A stretch of 64,000 nucleotides of DNA from contig JAGYIO010000002.1 of NCBI GenBank assembly GCA_018402585.1, forward strand, positions 160,406 through 224,405, given 5' to 3'. Numbering within the stretch: the first letter of the stretch is position 1; each line of letters begins with the position of its first letter. The notes beneath the pieces are model-generated. The model was not told the DNA's origin. It was given only the letters and a program-made list of their open reading frames with translations, and searched no databases. The stretch is from Chthoniobacterales bacterium (lineage in GTDB: Bacteria; Verrucomicrobiota; Verrucomicrobiia; Chthoniobacterales; JACTMZ01). Shown one piece after another: positions 41,633-49,702 of this stretch. Made by a program: the position numbers and the translations under genes.

Positions 41633-42109
41633 ATGCTCGCCAAATTCACCGCCACCACGGCCCCCGCCACCGTGGTGCTCATCCGCCTCATGGTTGGCGG
41701 CATTTTCTTGTCCGAAGGAATCCAGAAATTCCTCTATCCCGTCGAGTTGGCCGCCGGTCGCTTTGCCAAGATTGGCCTTCCTTGGCCCGAGGTGATGGGG
41801 CCCTTTGTCGGTGGCGTCGAAGTTGTCTGCGGCTTGCTCGTCTTGTTCGGCTTCCTGACCCGCCTGGCCGTTGTGCCGCTCATCATCACGATGTGTGTCG
41901 CCTTGATTTCCATCAAAGTTCCAATCCTGCTCGGCCAAGAGTTCCTCGGCTTTACGCTCCGTCCGCTCCCGCGTTACGGCTTCTGGAGCATGATGCACGA
42001 ATCGCGTAACGACCTCTGCATGCTGCTCGGTTCGATTTTCCTACTGGTTGTGGGAGCAGGAAGGTTGTCGCTCGATCACGTGCTCTCCCGGCCGGATCGC
42101 CAACACTGA
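41633..42109 (+). CDS. DoxX-family membrane protein
   Basis: 158 aa with four hydrophobic segments: VVLIRLMVGGIFLSEGIQKFLYP, GPFVGGVEVVCGLLVLFGFLTRLAVVPLIITMCVALI and DLCMLLGSIFLLVVGAG. DoxX/DoxD-like small inner-membrane proteins are often linked to thiol redox or oxidative stress, matching the AhpD-like neighbour. Start ATG 41633. Confidence 0.86.
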   Translation: MLAKFTATTAPATVVLIRLMVGGIFLSEGIQKFLYPVELAAGRFAKIGLPWPEVMGPFVGGVEVVCGLLVLFGFLTRLAVVPLIITMCVALISIKVPILLGQEFLGFTLRPLPRYGFWSMMHESRNDLCMLLGSIFLLVVGAGRLSLDHVLSRPDRQH

Positions 42110-42279
42110 CTTTTCTGCTGGACGTCCTGCGCAGATAGCGGCAAGCCTCACATTTGTTATGCCTGGGGTGGACCCCGTTTTCGAACCAGCAGGAGCGTAA
42201 AATAAGCTCTGGAATGCGGGAGTGATTGGGACTTTATGGGTGGGTTTTTGAGGGATCAACCTCCGATTGGAAAGGGGTT

Positions 42280-42372
42280 CCGATTTTTTTGCTCTGGAGC
42301 GCATGGCTCGGTCGGCCTCGGAGCGTAGCGCAGAGGCCGGCCGGGCCGGGAGCGGAAGAGCAAAAAAATCGG
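42280..42372. repeat. Long hairpin inside the IS3 element
   Basis: A perfect 16-bp inverted repeat CCGATTTTTTTGCTCT (42280-42295) / AGAGCAAAAAAATCGG (42357-42372) encloses a second GC-rich stem (GGTCGGCCTC / GAGGCCGGCC). Located downstream of orfB; it could act as a terminator in either direction because each arm has seven T or A. Confidence 0.75.
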
Positions 42373-42406
42373 GCGGCGGAGGGAGGGAGGTTTGCCGCGA
42401 TAGGTT

Positions 42407-43282
42407 TCATGCGGCGTCTTTCATCCCAGTTCCCGGGGTGGTCGGCTTTCGCTTCCTCTCGTACACCTCGGCCGGAGTTTTGTTGCCGAGATTTTGATGC
42501 GGTCTCCAAGTATTGTAGCGCTCGAACCATGGCCCGACGCCCTGCTCCAACTCTCCGAGCGTGGCGTAGTCCTTGAGGTAAATGTCCTCGTATTTGAGGC
42601 TTCGCCAAAGCCGCTCAATGAACACGTTGTCCATCCAACGCCCCTTGCCGTCCATGCTCACGGCGATCCCCAACCCTTCGAGCCTTCCCGTCCATTCCGG
42701 CGAGGTGAACTGGCTGCCTTGGTCGGTGTTGAAGATTTGCGGAAGGCCTCCGCATTGCGCCACCGCGGCCGCCAGGGCTTTTGCCGTCAGCGCCGAGTCC
42801 ATCGTATTGCTCACCGCCCACCCAAGCACCTTGCGGCTGTGCCAGTCCATCACCGCACACAGGTAGGCGTGCCCCTGCGGCATCGGGATATACGTGATGT
42901 CCGAGCACCACACCTCGTCGGCGAACTCCACCAACCGATCCCGCAGCAGATACGGATACTTCCGGTGCCCGCTGTCGGCCAAGCTCGTGCGCCGTGGCCG
43001 GCACCAGATCGTTTCGATCCCCATCTTTCGCCTCAGCCTCTGGATCCGTTTCCGGTTGGCTTTGATCCCGTAATCCCGCTCCAGCAACTCTCCCAAGCGT
43101 CGGCTGCCGATGCACGGATCCTTCAGGTAGATCTCGTCTAAAACCCGCAGAAGGCGCCTCCCCTCCGCGGGCTCCTCCACCCGGCGGTAATGCAGACTCG
43201 AGCGCGAGACCCCCAGCAGCTCGCACTGCTCCCGAACACTCAATTGTGGATGATTTTTTTCGACCAGCTCGGCACGGTTCAC
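42407..43282 (-). CDS. IS3-family transposase OrfB (DDE integrase domain)
   Basis: 291 aa. An HTH_21-type start (LSVREQCELLGVSRSSLHYRR) is followed by the rve/DDE core: WCSDITYIP (first Asp), NTDQGSQFTS (second Asp), NVFIERLWRSLKYEDIY (Glu) and the closing YNTWRPHQNLGNKTPAEVY. All three catalytic residues present. Starts at GTG 43282, overlapping the orfA TGA by 4 bp. In IS3 elements an OrfAB fusion is often made by -1 frameshifting; an A8 run near the orfA end could serve. Confidence 0.95.
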   Translation of the reverse strand: MNRAELVEKNHPQLSVREQCELLGVSRSSLHYRRVEEPAEGRRLLRVLDEIYLKDPCIGSRRLGELLERDYGIKANRKRIQRLRRKMGIETIWCRPRRTSLADSGHRKYPYLLRDRLVEFADEVWCSDITYIPMPQGHAYLCAVMDWHSRKVLGWAVSNTMDSALTAKALAAAVAQCGGLPQIFNTDQGSQFTSPEWTGRLEGLGIAVSMDGKGRWMDNVFIERLWRSLKYEDIYLKDYATLGELEQGVGPWFERYNTWRPHQNLGNKTPAEVYERKRKPTTPGTGMKDAA

Positions 43283-43572
43283 AGGCCGAGCTGTCTGGAT
43301 TTTTTTTCCAGAAAATCCAGCTTCACCGTCAACTCCCCGATCTTGGAATGCAGCCTCTCCCGCTCCCGCTCAAACTCCTCGCCCACCTCCCCCCTACCTC
43401 TCTGAAAGGCCGCCGGGAGCCCTTCCGAGAGTGTCCGTTTCCATTCCGAGACCTGCGTGGGATGAACCTCGTATTCCCCCGCAATCTGTTGGGTGGTCTT
43501 CTGTCCTTTGAGCGCTTCGAGCCCCACCCGGGCTTTGAAGGCTGTGTCGTGTCTTCTGCGTTTGGCTTTCAT
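43279..43572 (-). CDS. IS3-family OrfA (HTH protein)
   Basis: 97 aa from ATG 43572; the track ORF has 15 extra residues. Helix-turn-helix of the transposase_8/IS3 type: RHDTAFKARVGLEALKGQ, IAGEYEVHPTQVSEWKR. A leucine-zipper-like coiled coil (EEFERERERLHSKIGELTVKLDFLEKK) follows. It ends in GAA AAA AAA TCC, an A-rich slippery stretch just before its stop, suitable for programmed -1 frameshifting into orfB. Confidence 0.93.
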   Translation of the reverse strand: MKAKRRRHDTAFKARVGLEALKGQKTTQQIAGEYEVHPTQVSEWKRTLSEGLPAAFQRGRGEVGEEFERERERLHSKIGELTVKLDFLEKKSRQLGL

Positions 43573-43664
43573 TGGCAATGGTCTTTCAGGTTGTGGTTTT
43601 CCACTCCCCCAAGCCATCGCTTTTTACAGCTTACCAACTGGTCCTAATTTCGGGGTCCACCTCA

Positions 43665-44232
43665 GCCCAACCAATCCAACCCTGTCCGCAACACCCTGCT
43701 TATCGTGGGTGGAGTCCTCGGTATGCTCCTTATTTTCAGTGTTGTCCTCCGTGCTGCGCTCGCACCCCTGTATCAGGAGATGGCCCATATGCAGTCTGGT
43801 GGCGGCTCATCTGGCGGTGGGGATTCCTATTCCGGCGGCGGTGGCGGCAACAGCGGCGGTGGATCTGACGTGAACCTCGGTGGAGTCGGTGGACTGCTCA
43901 ACTGGGCCTTCGGATGGGCGTGGGGTGGCGCTGGTTGGTACAATGCCGGCCCCGGCGGTGGCTGGTGGGGTGGCAACTGGTGGCATAATTGGAACGGTTC
44001 CTGGGATCGCAACGGCAACTGGTATGATGGCAATGGCAACCGCGTTTACAGCAACGACACCTTCAACCGCACTGTGAATCGTAACTACGATAACACGCGC
44101 GTGAATCACGACGACTTCGATGGAGCCCGCGGGGATCTCCGTGGCGATCGCGATGCTTCGCGCGGAGGAGGTGGCGAGCCTTTCGGTGGAGGCGAACACT
44201 TCCACGGAGGGGGTGGCGGCGGGCGGCGCTAG
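43665..44232 (+). pseudogene. Gly/Trp/Asn-rich membrane protein gene split by IS3
   Basis: The body of the gene lies right of the IS; the ATG and first bases of codon 2 (ATGCC, 42159-42163) lie left of it. Joining them across one GCC target copy gives MPNQSNPVRNTLLIVGGVLGM.. and an uninterrupted 189-aa frame. The product has one transmembrane helix (TLLIVGGVLGMLLIFSVVLRAAL), a Gly/Ser-rich stretch, a Trp/Gly/Asn-rich segment (GGGWWGGNWWHNWNGSW) and a His/Gly tail. Family unknown. A shorter product could still start at GTG 43705, so full inactivation is not certain. Confidence 0.85.
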
Positions 44233-44339
44233 CGGTTAGCCGATGTCCATCTCAAGAGAGGCAGGGCTGGGCCCAGCCGTATGCTTCCTCAAAATTTCCC
44301 AGCCAGCGGCAAACCGACGGCCCGGGCTTGCGCAGGATG

Positions 44340-44489
44340 TTACCTCGCGAAGATCGCGCGAACGTAGTCCTTCTGCCCGATCAGCGTGCGGCTGAGATTG
44401 ACGTAACATCCGGAGAGCCGGAGCTCGGCAGAGACCAGCTCAAAGAACTTAACCACGCGAAGAAACTTGGTGGCAAAGCTCGCACCCAT
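44340..44489 (-). CDS. Possible small ORF downstream of the SDR gene
   Basis: 49 codons, too short for the track. It begins at ATG 44489, 13 bp after the SDR stop, and reads MGASFATKFLRVVKFFELV and on to ..GQKDYVRAIFAR. Protein-like composition, no low-complexity bias, but no family recognised; may be a decayed gene end. The rest of 44233-44502 contains a GGCTGGGCCCAGCC palindrome (44265-44278) and nothing else I can name. Confidence 0.3.
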   Translation of the reverse strand: MGASFATKFLRVVKFFELVSAELRLSGCYVNLSRTLIGQKDYVRAIFAR

Positions 44490-44502
44490 GAAGTCAGGCT
44501 AA

Positions 44503-45207
44503 TCAGACCAACTGGTGGCTTTCCGGTTGCAGGACGACTTCGGCCAGCACAAGGTGCGGCGGAGCGTCGATGGCCTGGAGAATAAGGTCGGCCGCGGTGG
44601 AGACCGGGATCATTTTGTCGCGTTGCACCGCCATGTTGATTTCGTCCCAGAACGGGGAGTCGACGCCGCCGAGGAAAAAGAGACAGAACCGGACGCCGCT
44701 GCGCTGGTATTCTTGGGCCAAGGTCTTGATCAGCCCGGTCACCCCAAACTTGCTTGCGATGTACGCCGCGGCGTTTTTCATCACCGCTTTACCGAGGATG
44801 CCGGGGAGGGTGATGAAGAGTCCGTGCTTCTGCGCGGCCATCACCTTGCAGGCGGCCTGCGCGACGAGAAAGGTGCCACGCAGGTTGGTGTTAATCACCT
44901 TGCTAAATTCGGCGTCGGTGGTGTCGGCCGCCGGTTTGATCAGTCCGATGCCGGCGCAGTGGATGAGGCAATCGATCCCGCCCATGGATTCGTTCGCCTT
45001 GACGACGAGTGATTCTGCGGCGTGGGGCGCGGTGAGGTCGGAGGCGACGCTTTCGATCGAGGCGGCGCCGGTGCAAGCAGTGGCGACTTCGGCCAGTTTG
45101 GCCTCGGAGCGACCGTTGAGGGTGAGTTTGGCTCCGCGGGCGGCAAGGCGGATGGCAAGTTCGCGGCCGATGCCGCTCGATGCGCCGGTGATGAGGAATT
45201 TATCCAT
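44503..45207 (-). CDS. Short-chain dehydrogenase/reductase
   Basis: 234 aa classical SDR fold. Nucleotide loop TGASSGIGRELA, cofactor-acid region NGRSEAKL (Arg suggests NADP), NAG-equivalent HCAGIGL and the catalytic YIASK. The Ser normally 13 residues before that Tyr appears to be Gly (the segment reads TLPGILGK), so catalysis may differ or be weak. Substrate unknown. Separated from acs by 202 bp filled with a long palindromic element. Confidence 0.88.
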   Translation of the reverse strand: MDKFLITGASSGIGRELAIRLAARGAKLTLNGRSEAKLAEVATACTGAASIESVASDLTAPHAAESLVVKANESMGGIDCLIHCAGIGLIKPAADTTDAEFSKVINTNLRGTFLVAQAACKVMAAQKHGLFITLPGILGKAVMKNAAAYIASKFGVTGLIKTLAQEYQRSGVRFCLFFLGGVDSPFWDEINMAVQRDKMIPVSTAADLILQAIDAPPHLVLAEVVLQPESHQLV

Positions 45208-45249
45208 GCGTAAAGACTAACGTTTGTTCCGGGAAATTGGAGACAGGAA

Positions 45250-45410
45250 AAGGCAGGCCACGGATTGAAGAAGATGAACGGCTAGGATAAGACCTGATCG
45301 CCTTGACACGCGGTCAGGTCAATTCGTTCCGGAAGACTCTGTTTTGTGCCGGTGTCAGCCGGCACAAAACTTATCCTCTTTCATCTTCTTCTATCCGTGG
45401 CTTGTTTTTC
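45250..45410. repeat. Long inverted-repeat element with two inner hairpins
   Basis: Outer arms GCCACGGATTGAAGAAGATG.. (from 45257) and ..CATCTTCTTCTATCCGTGGC (to 45401) are near-perfect inverted copies of about 32 bp. Inside are GACCTGA..TCAGGTC and a strong 12-bp hairpin GTTTTGTGCCGG-TGTCAG-CCGGCACAAAAC. Same plan as the shorter double-hairpin repeats but with different sequence. Abuts the acs stop codon and may act as its terminator. Confidence 0.8.
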
Positions 45411-47356
45411 TATGAATCCTGCAGTTTGAGTTTCGAGAGGATGCTGAAGTCTTCGAGGGTGGTGGTGTCGCCTTTGACCTCTTGGCCGCTGGCGATTTCT
45501 TTGAGAATGCGGCGCATGATTTTGCCGCTGCGGGTCTTGGGCAGGGCTTCGGCGAAATGGACGTCGTCCGGTTTGGCGATCGCGCCGATGGCGTTCCCGA
45601 CGTGTTTGCGGAGTTTTTCGCGCAACTCGGGAGTGGGCTTTTCGCCTCCCTTCAGCGTGACGAAGGCGACGACCGCCTGACCTTTGATTTCATGGGGGCG
45701 TCCGACCACCGCGGCTTCGGCCACGGAGTGATGGCTGACCAGCGCGCTCTCGATTTCGGAGGTGCCGAGGCGGTGGCCGGCCACGTTAAGCACGTCATCG
45801 ATCCGGCCGACGATCCAGAAATAGCCGTCCTTGTCGCGGCGCGCGCCGTCACCGGTGAAATAGAACCCGGGAATTTCGCTCCAGTAAGTTTTCTTATACC
45901 GCGCGCGGTCGCCGTAAATGGTGCGAAGCATGGAGGGCCAGGGTTTGCGGATGACGAGTTTGCCCCCCACGTTGGGTCCGACTTCCTTGCCGTGGTCGTC
46001 GACGATGGCGGCGTCGATGCCGAAGAACGGTAGGGTCGCGGTGCCGGGTTTGAGCGGAGTGGCACCGGGGAGCGGGGAAATCATGATCGCGCCGGTTTCG
46101 GTTTGCCACCAGGTGTCGACGATGGGACAGCGTCCGGCACCGATTTTCTGGTGATACCACATCCACGCTTCGGGATTGATCGGTTCGCCGACCGTGCCGA
46201 GGAGGCGGAGCGAGGAGAGATCGTGTTTGTCGACCCACTCGTCGCCCCATTTGATGAAGGCACGGATGGCAGTCGGTGCGGTGTAGAAAACGGTCACGCC
46301 GTAATTCTCGATGATCCGCCAGAAACGGTCCGGGTCGGGCCAGTTCGGCGCTCCTTCATACATCAGGCAGGTCACGCCATTGGCCAGCGGACCGTAGACC
46401 AGGTAGCTGTGGCCGGTGATCCAGCCGACGTCGGCACTGCACCAGTAGATGTCGTCCTCGCGGAGATCGAAAACGTATTTCGTCGTGGCGTAGGCCTGGG
46501 TGAGATAGCCGGCCGTGGTGTGCAGGATGCCTTTGGGTTTTCCGGTCGAGCCGCTGGTGTAGAGAATGAAGAGCGGGTGCTCGCTGTCGTGGTGGACAAC
46601 CGGGCAGTCGGCCTTGACGTATTCCAATTCGCGATGCCACCAGACGTCGCGTCCTTCCTGGATGTGGATCTCATTGTGGGCGCGGCGGAAGACGATGACC
46701 TTTTTGATCGTCGTTTTACCGGACAGCGCGGCGTCGACATTGTGCTTGAGCGGCACGATGGCGCCGCGGCGGTAGCCGCCGTCGGCCGTGATCACGCAGG
46801 TCGCCCCGCAGTCGGCGATGCGGTCGCGGATGCTCTCCGCACTGAACCCGCCGAAGATGACCGAGTGGACCGCACCGATCCGCGCGCAGGCCAGCATGGC
46901 GATGGCGGCTTCGGGGATGAGCGGCAGGTAGATGATGACCCGGTCGCCTTTTTTCACCCCGTTGCGCTTGAGCACATTGGCGAAGAGACAGACCTCGCGC
47001 TGGAGTTGTCCGTAAGTGAGGGTGCGTTTTTCGCCGGGTTCGCCTTCCCAAATGATGGCGGCTTTGTTTTTCCGGTCGCTCGTGGCGTGGCGGTCGACGC
47101 AATTTTCCGCGATATTGATCGTGCCGCCGTCAAACCAGCGGGCGAAAGGGGCTTTCCATTGCAGGACGGATTTCCATTTGCGGCCCCACTGGAGTTCGGC
47201 GGCTTCTCGGGCCCAGAATTTCTGCGGGTTTTTCATCGAGGCGGCGTGAAGGCGTTTGTAGTCCGCCATGCTTTTGACGCGGGCTTTTTTCCTGAATTCG
47301 CGGGACGGTTTGACCACGCGGTTTTCGACGAGGTGGGATTCGATGTTCTGGCTCAT
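45410..47356 (-). CDS. acsA: Acetyl-CoA synthetase
   Basis: AMP-forming activation of acetate to acetyl-CoA. 648 aa from ATG 47356, normal for AcsA. Motifs: AMP-binding loop [54 protein letters not shown], and the C-terminal catalytic Lys in [11 protein letters not shown], which is the usual regulatory acetylation site. The N-terminal ACS domain is present ([15 protein letters not shown]). Supports growth on acetate or its salvage. Confidence 0.97.
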   Translation of the reverse strand: MSQNIESHLVENRVVKPSREFRKKARVKSMADYKRLHAASMKNPQKFWAREAAELQWGRKWKSVLQWKAPFARWFDGGTINIAENCVDRHATSDRKNKAAIIWEGEPGEKRTLTYGQLQREVCLFANVLKRNGVKKGDRVIIYLPLIPEAAIAMLACARIGAVHSVIFGGFSAESIRDRIADCGATCVITADGGYRRGAIVPLKHNVDAALSGKTTIKKVIVFRRAHNEIHIQEGRDVWWHRELEYVKADCPVVHHDSEHPLFILYTSGSTGKPKGILHTTAGYLTQAYATTKYVFDLREDDIYWCSADVGWITGHSYLVYGPLANGVTCLMYEGAPNWPDPDRFWRIIENYGVTVFYTAPTAIRAFIKWGDEWVDKHDLSSLRLLGTVGEPINPEAWMWYHQKIGAGRCPIVDTWWQTETGAIMISPLPGATPLKPGTATLPFFGIDAAIVDDHGKEVGPNVGGKLVIRKPWPSMLRTIYGDRARYKKTYWSEIPGFYFTGDGARRDKDGYFWIVGRIDDVLNVAGHRLGTSEIESALVSHHSVAEAAVVGRPHEIKGQAVVAFVTLKGGEKPTPELREKLRKHVGNAIGAIAKPDDVHFAEALPKTRSGKIMRRILKEIASGQEVKGDTTTLEDFSILSKLKLQDS

Positions 47357-47399
47357 AGGGAAATCCGGGAATGGGATTGTGCGCCCCCGGCTCGGCGGG

Positions 47400-47987
47400 T
47401 CACAGCCGAAAAAGCTCGGGTTGCCCCAGGCTGTGCTCAAGAGGCGGCACTTTGCCGGGGAGAAAGCGGAAGCGCCGATCATAGCTGCCGCGGGCGTGTG
47501 TCCGGCAACAGATCAAGCAGGCCTCGCTGCGGCGGAAGGGGCGCACGCGCGCGACTTCGCGGCGGCAGGATGGACAATGGTAAAGATAATTGCGGGCCAC
47601 CCGGCGGGGCGCGGCAAGCGGGAGGGTGTGGCAGCGTTTTTCGTCCGCGAGACCGAGGTGGCGGCAGGCCTCTTTCCACTCGGGGCCGTGCGGTTCGATC
47701 AGGCGGCGCGGATTGCGGGCCTGCGCCACGAGATGCGCCAATTCGTGGAGGAAGGTGCGGGCCAGTTCATCCGGAAAGGCCAGCAGGCGTGGATTGAGCA
47801 GAATGACCGCGCAGTCAAGCCGCGCCACCCCGGCGGTGGTGCGCAGGCGGGCGTGCCAATGCAAAGTGACGCGGGCGGCCAAGCGCGGAAGTTCGAGGCG
47901 CAAGGCCCAGGTGCGTGCTTCGTTGGCCAGCTGCCGCAGCGTCTCCGCCGGATGAATCGGGCCGGACTGGAGGGCGCGGGCGGGCAT
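47400..47987 (-). CDS. SprT-like zinc metalloprotease
   Basis: 195 aa. Zinc-protease motif [10 protein letters not shown] with a downstream His ([14 protein letters not shown]), and a C-terminal zinc ribbon from HCPSCRRE and CLICC. This is the SprT domain layout (Spartan-related proteases cleave DNA-protein crosslinks in eukaryotes; the bacterial role is unclear). Six bases downstream of the cysE stop, so probably co-transcribed with it. Confidence 0.87.
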   Translation of the reverse strand: MPARALQSGPIHPAETLRQLANEARTWALRLELPRLAARVTLHWHARLRTTAGVARLDCAVILLNPRLLAFPDELARTFLHELAHLVAQARNPRRLIEPHGPEWKEACRHLGLADEKRCHTLPLAAPRRVARNYLYHCPSCRREVARVRPFRRSEACLICCRTHARGSYDRRFRFLPGKVPPLEHSLGQPELFRL

Positions 47988-47993
47988 GGGGCG

Positions 47994-48893
47994 TCAGATC
48001 GAGTAATCGACGCTCTCGCCCTTTGCGGCCTTGTTGACCACGCGCACTTGGGCCTCCTCGTTGTAGACCAGGGAATTTGGCGGCACGCTGTGCATGAGGA
48101 AGACGTTGCCGCCGATCGTGCTGTTGCGGCCGATCACGGTTTCGCCGCCGAGCACGGTGGCGTTCGGGTAAATGGTCACGCCGTCCTCGACGTCGGGGTG
48201 GCGTTTGCCGCCCTTCCTGATGCGTCCGCTTTCATCCTTGGCAAAGCTGCGCGCCCCGAGGGTCACCCCATGGTAAAGTTTTACCCGCGCGCCGATGCGG
48301 CAGGTTTCACCGATGACCACACCGGTGCCGTGGTCGACGAAGAAATGACTGCCGATGCTTGCCCCGGGATGGATGTCGATGCCGGTCTGGGTGTGCGCCC
48401 ATTCGGTCATCATGCGTGGTACGAGCGGGACTTCGTGACGGTAAAGAAAATGGGCCACGCGTTGGATCGTGATGGCCTCGAGGAACGGGTAGGAGAGTAT
48501 GATCTCGTCGCGGGTGCGGGCGGCCGGGTCGCCTTCGTAGGCCGCTTCGACGTCGGTTTGCAACATGGTGCGGATGGCGGGCATTTCTTGGAAAAGTTTG
48601 CTCACTGTCGCGCTGGCCGCCGCGTCATCTTTACCCGAGAGGACGGCTTGGAAGGCGCGCTGCAGATCTTCGGCCAGGGCCTTGACGCGGTCCAAGGTGA
48701 GGGTGGCCATCTCCGGCTTCCCGATCGGGCCGACATCGTGGTAGCCGGGAAAGAGCAACTGCATGAGTTGCAGGCTGAGCGAGGCGATCTCCGGTTTGGA
48801 AGGCAGACCAGGTTCGTCGCCGGCGTTCACGCCGCCTTCGTCGCGGTAGGATTCGATCAGTTTTTGGGCCCAACGGGCGGGTGCGTCATCCAT
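47994..48893 (-). CDS. cysE: Serine O-acetyltransferase
   Basis: Acetylates serine, the first step of cysteine synthesis. 299 aa. N-terminal helical domain, then a left-handed beta-helix of hexapeptide repeats: IHPGASIGSHFFVDHGTGVVIGETCRIG with the catalytic His, then VTLGARSF and KRHPDVEDGVTIYPNATVLGG. Slightly longer than E. coli CysE and resembles the EpsC/SAT type with an extended N-terminus. The C-terminal tail ends in DYSI. Confidence 0.94.
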   Translation of the reverse strand: MDDAPARWAQKLIESYRDEGGVNAGDEPGLPSKPEIASLSLQLMQLLFPGYHDVGPIGKPEMATLTLDRVKALAEDLQRAFQAVLSGKDDAAASATVSKLFQEMPAIRTMLQTDVEAAYEGDPAARTRDEIILSYPFLEAITIQRVAHFLYRHEVPLVPRMMTEWAHTQTGIDIHPGASIGSHFFVDHGTGVVIGETCRIGARVKLYHGVTLGARSFAKDESGRIRKGGKRHPDVEDGVTIYPNATVLGGETVIGRNSTIGGNVFLMHSVPPNSLVYNEEAQVRVVNKAAKGESVDYSI

Positions 48894-48959
48894 CGCACGG
48901 AAGCATGAACTTTTTATTTCCCTCTGTCCAGAACGCAGCTCCGCCCCGTGCCTCCGAAT

Positions 48960-48985
48960 TATATTGCCGAAATGCCGGCAATATA
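48960..48985. promoter_or_regulatory. Inverted repeat upstream of the H1-like gene, possible operator
   Basis: Perfect 10-bp arms TATATTGCCG / CGGCAATATA with a 6-nt centre, 16 bp before the ATG at 49002. A/T-rich and isolated in a GC-rich context. A site for autoregulation or an mRNA 5' hairpin that hides the ribosome-binding region are both possible. Confidence 0.5.
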
Positions 48986-49001
48986 GAAAATACTTTCTGT
49001 T

Positions 49002-49499
49002 ATGTTAACTCTTACTACCTCTACACTACGTCGAGCGCTCGATTTGCAAGAGCGCATTGAAAGCCTGCAAGGCGAATTGACCCGCCTGCTCGGCAAGAAT
49101 GTTTCGCTCACCGGTTTGGTCCGCGAAACCGTGAGCGTCGCCGGTCCGCGTCGCCGCGGCCGCAAGCCGGGTCGCAAAGCGGACCGGGCCGCGAAGAAAG
49201 CGGCCAAACCCGGCCGTCCGGCCAAGAAAGTCGCCCGGCGCGGAGGCCGCAAAAAGCGCACTTCGCCCTTCAAAGGCCAGAAGCGGCCGGCCTCGCCGAG
49301 TGGCCCGTTGGCTCCGGCCGTGCACAAGGTGATGAAGCGCGCGGGTGGCCCGCTCAACGTGGATGCCGTGCTCCAGGGCCTCAAGCAGGACAAATACGTC
49401 TGGAAGGTTTCCGAGCCGAAGAAAAATCTCGCCGCGCGTATTTATACCATGCCAGGCGTGAAGAAAGTCGGTCCGGGGATGTTCGCGCTGAAAAAGTAA
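49002..49499 (+). CDS. Histone-H1-like, Lys/Arg-rich DNA-binding protein
   Basis: 165 aa in three parts: an N-terminal helix resembling a coiled coil (LDLQERIESLQGELTRLLG), a highly basic linker (about 50-100) with AT-hook-like RRGRKPGRK and repeated KKAAKPGRPAKK motifs, and a C-terminal winged-helix-like domain (VHKVMKRAGGPLNVDAVLQ..MFALKK). Probably a nucleoid-associated protein. It has its own upstream inverted repeat and a strong terminator, so it is a single-gene unit. Confidence 0.8.
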   Translation: MLTLTTSTLRRALDLQERIESLQGELTRLLGKNVSLTGLVRETVSVAGPRRRGRKPGRKADRAAKKAAKPGRPAKKVARRGGRKKRTSPFKGQKRPASPSGPLAPAVHKVMKRAGGPLNVDAVLQGLKQDKYVWKVSEPKKNLAARIYTMPGVKKVGPGMFALKK

Positions 49500-49522
49500 C
49501 GGGCCGACCGAAGCAAATCACG

Positions 49523-49556
49523 AAGGGCGGGGAGGTTTTTCTCCCCGCCCTTTTTT
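49523..49556 (+). terminator. Intrinsic terminator of the H1-like gene
   Basis: 12-bp stem AAGGGCGGGGAG / CTCCCCGCCCTT, loop GTTTTT, followed by a T run. Twenty-three bp after the stop. Confidence 0.93.
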
Positions 49557-49562
49557 GTTGGG

Positions 49563-49630
49563 ATGTAGCGGCGCCGTCCCCGGCGCCGAATCGAAAGAAA
49601 CGACCGACGGCGGGGACGCCGCCGCTACAT
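49563..49630. repeat. Double-hairpin palindromic repeat (copy D)
   Basis: Outer 11-bp arms ATGTAGCGGCG / CGCCGCTACAT. Hairpin 1 CGGCGCCG-TCCC-CGGCGCCG overlaps the outer arm; hairpin 2 CGGCG-GGGA-CGCCG. Compared with other copies the arms are different but equally complementary. Confidence 0.8.
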
Positions 49631-49634
49631 TTGG

Positions 49635-49702
49635 GTGGATCGCGCCTTCCGGGCGCGCTGTCTTGGAACGATTATCGCGCTCGGAGCGCGCGATCCGCCT
49701 CG
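49635..49702. repeat. Double-hairpin palindromic repeat (copy E), overlapping a gene end
   Basis: Outer GTGGATCG / CGATCCGC (one mismatch), hairpin 1 GCGCC-TTCCG-GGCGC, hairpin 2 CGCGC-TCGGA-GCGCG. Its right half covers the last codons and stop of the PLP gene 49672-51129, so the repeat supplies the protein's C-terminus. Confidence 0.72.

Larger units (their letters stand above)
42164..43664 (-). mobile_element. IS3-family insertion sequence, complete (1,501 bp)
   Basis: Terminal inverted repeats: left TGGGGTGGACCCCG..ACCAG; right, read inward, TGAGGTGGACCCCG..ACCAG. The ends are TG..CA as in IS3. A 3-bp target duplication GCC flanks it (42161-42163 and 43665-43667). Contains orfA and orfB on the minus strand. 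The 243 bp between the left repeat and the orfB stop is long for IS3 and holds a large hairpin. Inserted at the start of the Gly-rich protein gene. Confidence 0.93.

Noticed and set aside
46103-47797. 564-aa plus-strand ORF opposite acs
   Set aside because: AcsA on the minus strand has every family motif; the opposite frame has none.
47268-48908. 546-aa plus-strand ORF opposite sprT-like and cysE
   Set aside because: Spans two well-supported minus-strand genes and shows no recognisable domain.
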